From Hahellaceae bacterium (GTDB lineage: Bacteria > Pseudomonadota > Gammaproteobacteria > Pseudomonadales > Oleiphilaceae): DNA of 64,000 nucleotides. Shown piece by piece: positions 62,867 to 64,000 of the stretch. A program made the position numbers and the translations under genes. Under the pieces are notes generated by a model that was not told the DNA's origin, made no database searches, and worked only from the letters and a program-made list of their open reading frames with translations. Each line of letters opens with the position of its first letter. Position 1 is the stretch's first letter. The DNA is taken from NCBI GenBank assembly GCA_024234575.1, contig JACKOB010000004.1, positions 620,001 to 684,000 of the forward strand. Reading direction: 5' to 3'.

Positions 62867-63748
62867 ATGAAAATGAATAAAATAATGGTTCTTGTTTTAG
62901 CGTTGGCCGCTCCGTGCTTCAGTGCTTTTGCGGGAACATTGATACCTACCTATCCCCATGCATCGTTAGTAGAAGAGGATAACATTGCCGAGAAGGATTA
63001 CCGCATTGCGATTGGTTCTGTTGATGTCGTGAATAATGCTGTTCGGGTATCGAAAGAATTGCGCATGGATGTGACGGGTACAGTCTATTTGTATCGGGTG
63101 GCAGAAGGATATACCAGCAAAAATGCGATAGATTTCGTTAATGATCAACTAAGAAGTCGTCAGGCAGAGATTCTTTACCACTGCTCCTCAAGAGGGTGCG
63201 GCGACAGTAATAGCTGGGCAAATGTTATTTTTAGAAAATCGAAACTATACGGTAAAGAAATCGACCAGAATTATATTGCTGCAAAGTTCAGTCAATTGCC
63301 CGGTGCCCCAGTGTTTCTTGCCTATTCTGCTCGGCGTGGCAATGGACAGGTATTTTTGTATTTAGAAGAGATTCGAGATGCTAACAATACTGAGGCCACT
63401 GATGTAGCAGGAATTACCGGCACCGCCAGATTACTCATAGCGATTCCTGTTGATAATCCCGACAGCGCGATGCTCTCAACATCAGAAGCGACTCTCAGTG
63501 AAATACAGCGTTTGGCAAGTGATCCTCAGACAACCTTGTGGGTGGTCAGTCACTATGGTTTAGCAGGACAATCTCTGGCAGATGCGATGGACCATTCCAA
63601 CCGTGCGCTACAAAACTATATTAGACAGCTTGCGGCATCGGGCGTAAACACTGCGTTGCTTAAATCAGTGGCTGTTGGCGCCTTTGCAGAGATAAAAAGC
63701 ACATCACCTGGCATGATTAAGATTTATTCTGAAAGCAATGCCAGGTAG
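62867..63748 (+). CDS. DUF4892 periplasmic protein
   Basis: A 293-residue exported protein with a signal peptide (about 1-22, ending Ala-Phe-Ala). The family hallmark is a Cys pair in YHCSSRGCGDSNSWANVIF (about 104-122) followed by LYG...QNYIAAK, characteristic of DUF4892. The C-terminal part (about 200-290) looks like the OmpA-like tail that recurs in such proteins (LWVVSHYGLAGQSLADAM). The function is unknown. It lies 64 bp before prmB. Confidence 0.85.
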   Translation: MKMNKIMVLVLALAAPCFSAFAGTLIPTYPHASLVEEDNIAEKDYRIAIGSVDVVNNAVRVSKELRMDVTGTVYLYRVAEGYTSKNAIDFVNDQLRSRQAEILYHCSSRGCGDSNSWANVIFRKSKLYGKEIDQNYIAAKFSQLPGAPVFLAYSARRGNGQVFLYLEEIRDANNTEATDVAGITGTARLLIAIPVDNPDSAMLSTSEATLSEIQRLASDPQTTLWVVSHYGLAGQSLADAMDHSNRALQNYIRQLAASGVNTALLKSVAVGAFAEIKSTSPGMIKIYSESNAR

Positions 63749-63812
63749 TTGGGTCAAACAGTGTGCGATGTAAACTATATAAAAGCCTTAACACGGCCCA
63801 GGAGAATTTATT

Positions 63813-64000
63813 TTGGCGGATACCCAGTCACTTACTAACCACTTAATCACCATTCGTGATTATATTCGTTATGCATACACTCAATTTAACCGTGCCGATA
63901 TTTTTTACGGGCATGGTACCGATAATGCCTGGGATGAGGCGGTGTTTTTAGTTGCCAGAACGCTTAGTCTGCCCTGGGATATTGATGCAGATTTATTAGA
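63813..64000 (+). CDS. prmB: Ribosomal protein L3 glutamine methyltransferase (partial)
   Basis: A frame open to the window edge encodes the first 62 residues. It starts at TTG 63813, with GGAG at 63801-63804. YTQFNRADIFYGHGTDNAWD and EAVFLVARTLSLPWDIDADL match the N-terminal helical domain of PrmB, which methylates a Gln of ribosomal protein L3. The catalytic NPPY region lies outside the window. Identification rests on the highly characteristic FYGHGTDNxWDEA signature. Confidence 0.9.
   Translation, partial: MADTQSLTNHLITIRDYIRYAYTQFNRADIFYGHGTDNAWDEAVFLVARTLSLPWDIDADLL

Overview
The window looks like chromosome of a marine or environmental gammaproteobacterium of the Pseudomonas/Marinobacter/Cellvibrio side. 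This is inference from gene content: ThrH, an APS-type CysH with CysB, TgpA, YcgL/YcgN, holB-pilZ-tatD, a PA3286-like ketoacyl synthase, GspA/GspB and FilA-like surface proteins. G+C looks mid-range. I saw no tRNA, rRNA, CRISPR array, transposase or phage gene. Most of the sequence is ordered core genome with several accessory blocks.

Layout. 1-3.8 kb: three minus-strand secreted or anchored proteins (GDSL esterase, secreted lipase, membrane-anchored Ig-like protein). 4.2-7.5 kb: dnaX-ybaB-recR, with a poly-A slippery site in dnaX that probably makes a short gamma form. 7.6-10 kb: rnd-ycgL-ycgN and a small membrane protein. 10.1-12.5 kb: a large VWA membrane protein with an acidic Glu-Pro tail. 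12.6-13.6 kb: cysK. 13.9-16 kb: a MoxR ATPase with a CoxE-like VWA partner. 16.2-25.4 kb: nine co-directional genes encoding secreted TPR proteins, one TolQ/ExbB, two TolR/ExbD and a TonB-like AgmX/PglI-domain protein; this matches the architecture of the Myxococcus Agl-Glt motor/envelope complex and is the most interesting system here. 25.4-37.5 kb: lipid metabolism (PhaJ-like hydratase, monoacylglycerol lipase-like hydrolase, fadD, KASIII-like synthase, thioesterase, mlaA, patatin), interrupted by hrpA. 37.7-42.6 kb: gspA-gspB-dinG. 43-45.7 kb: a MalT-type LuxR regulator. 46-50.9 kb: a TSUP permease, cysB, cysH, thrH and pabB. 51-55 kb: secreted proteins, with two FilA-like paralogues and a third protein with a similar mature N-terminus. 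55.1-58.2 kb: DUF58 and TgpA. 58.3-60.7 kb: holB-pilZ-tatD. 60.8-64 kb: a pentapeptide-repeat K+ channel, an alpha/beta hydrolase, a DUF4892 protein and the start of prmB.

How it fits together. Sulfur assimilation genes (cysK, cysB, cysH, possible sulfite exporter) and lipid turnover genes (lipases, FadD, PhaJ-like, KASIII shunt, thioesterase, MlaA) suggest growth on lipids or hydrocarbons. The envelope genes (Agl-Glt-like operon, GspAB, PilZ, FilA-like proteins, MoxR/VWA, TgpA) suggest investment in surface structures. Functions are assigned by reading motifs and recalling family sequences; no database search was run.
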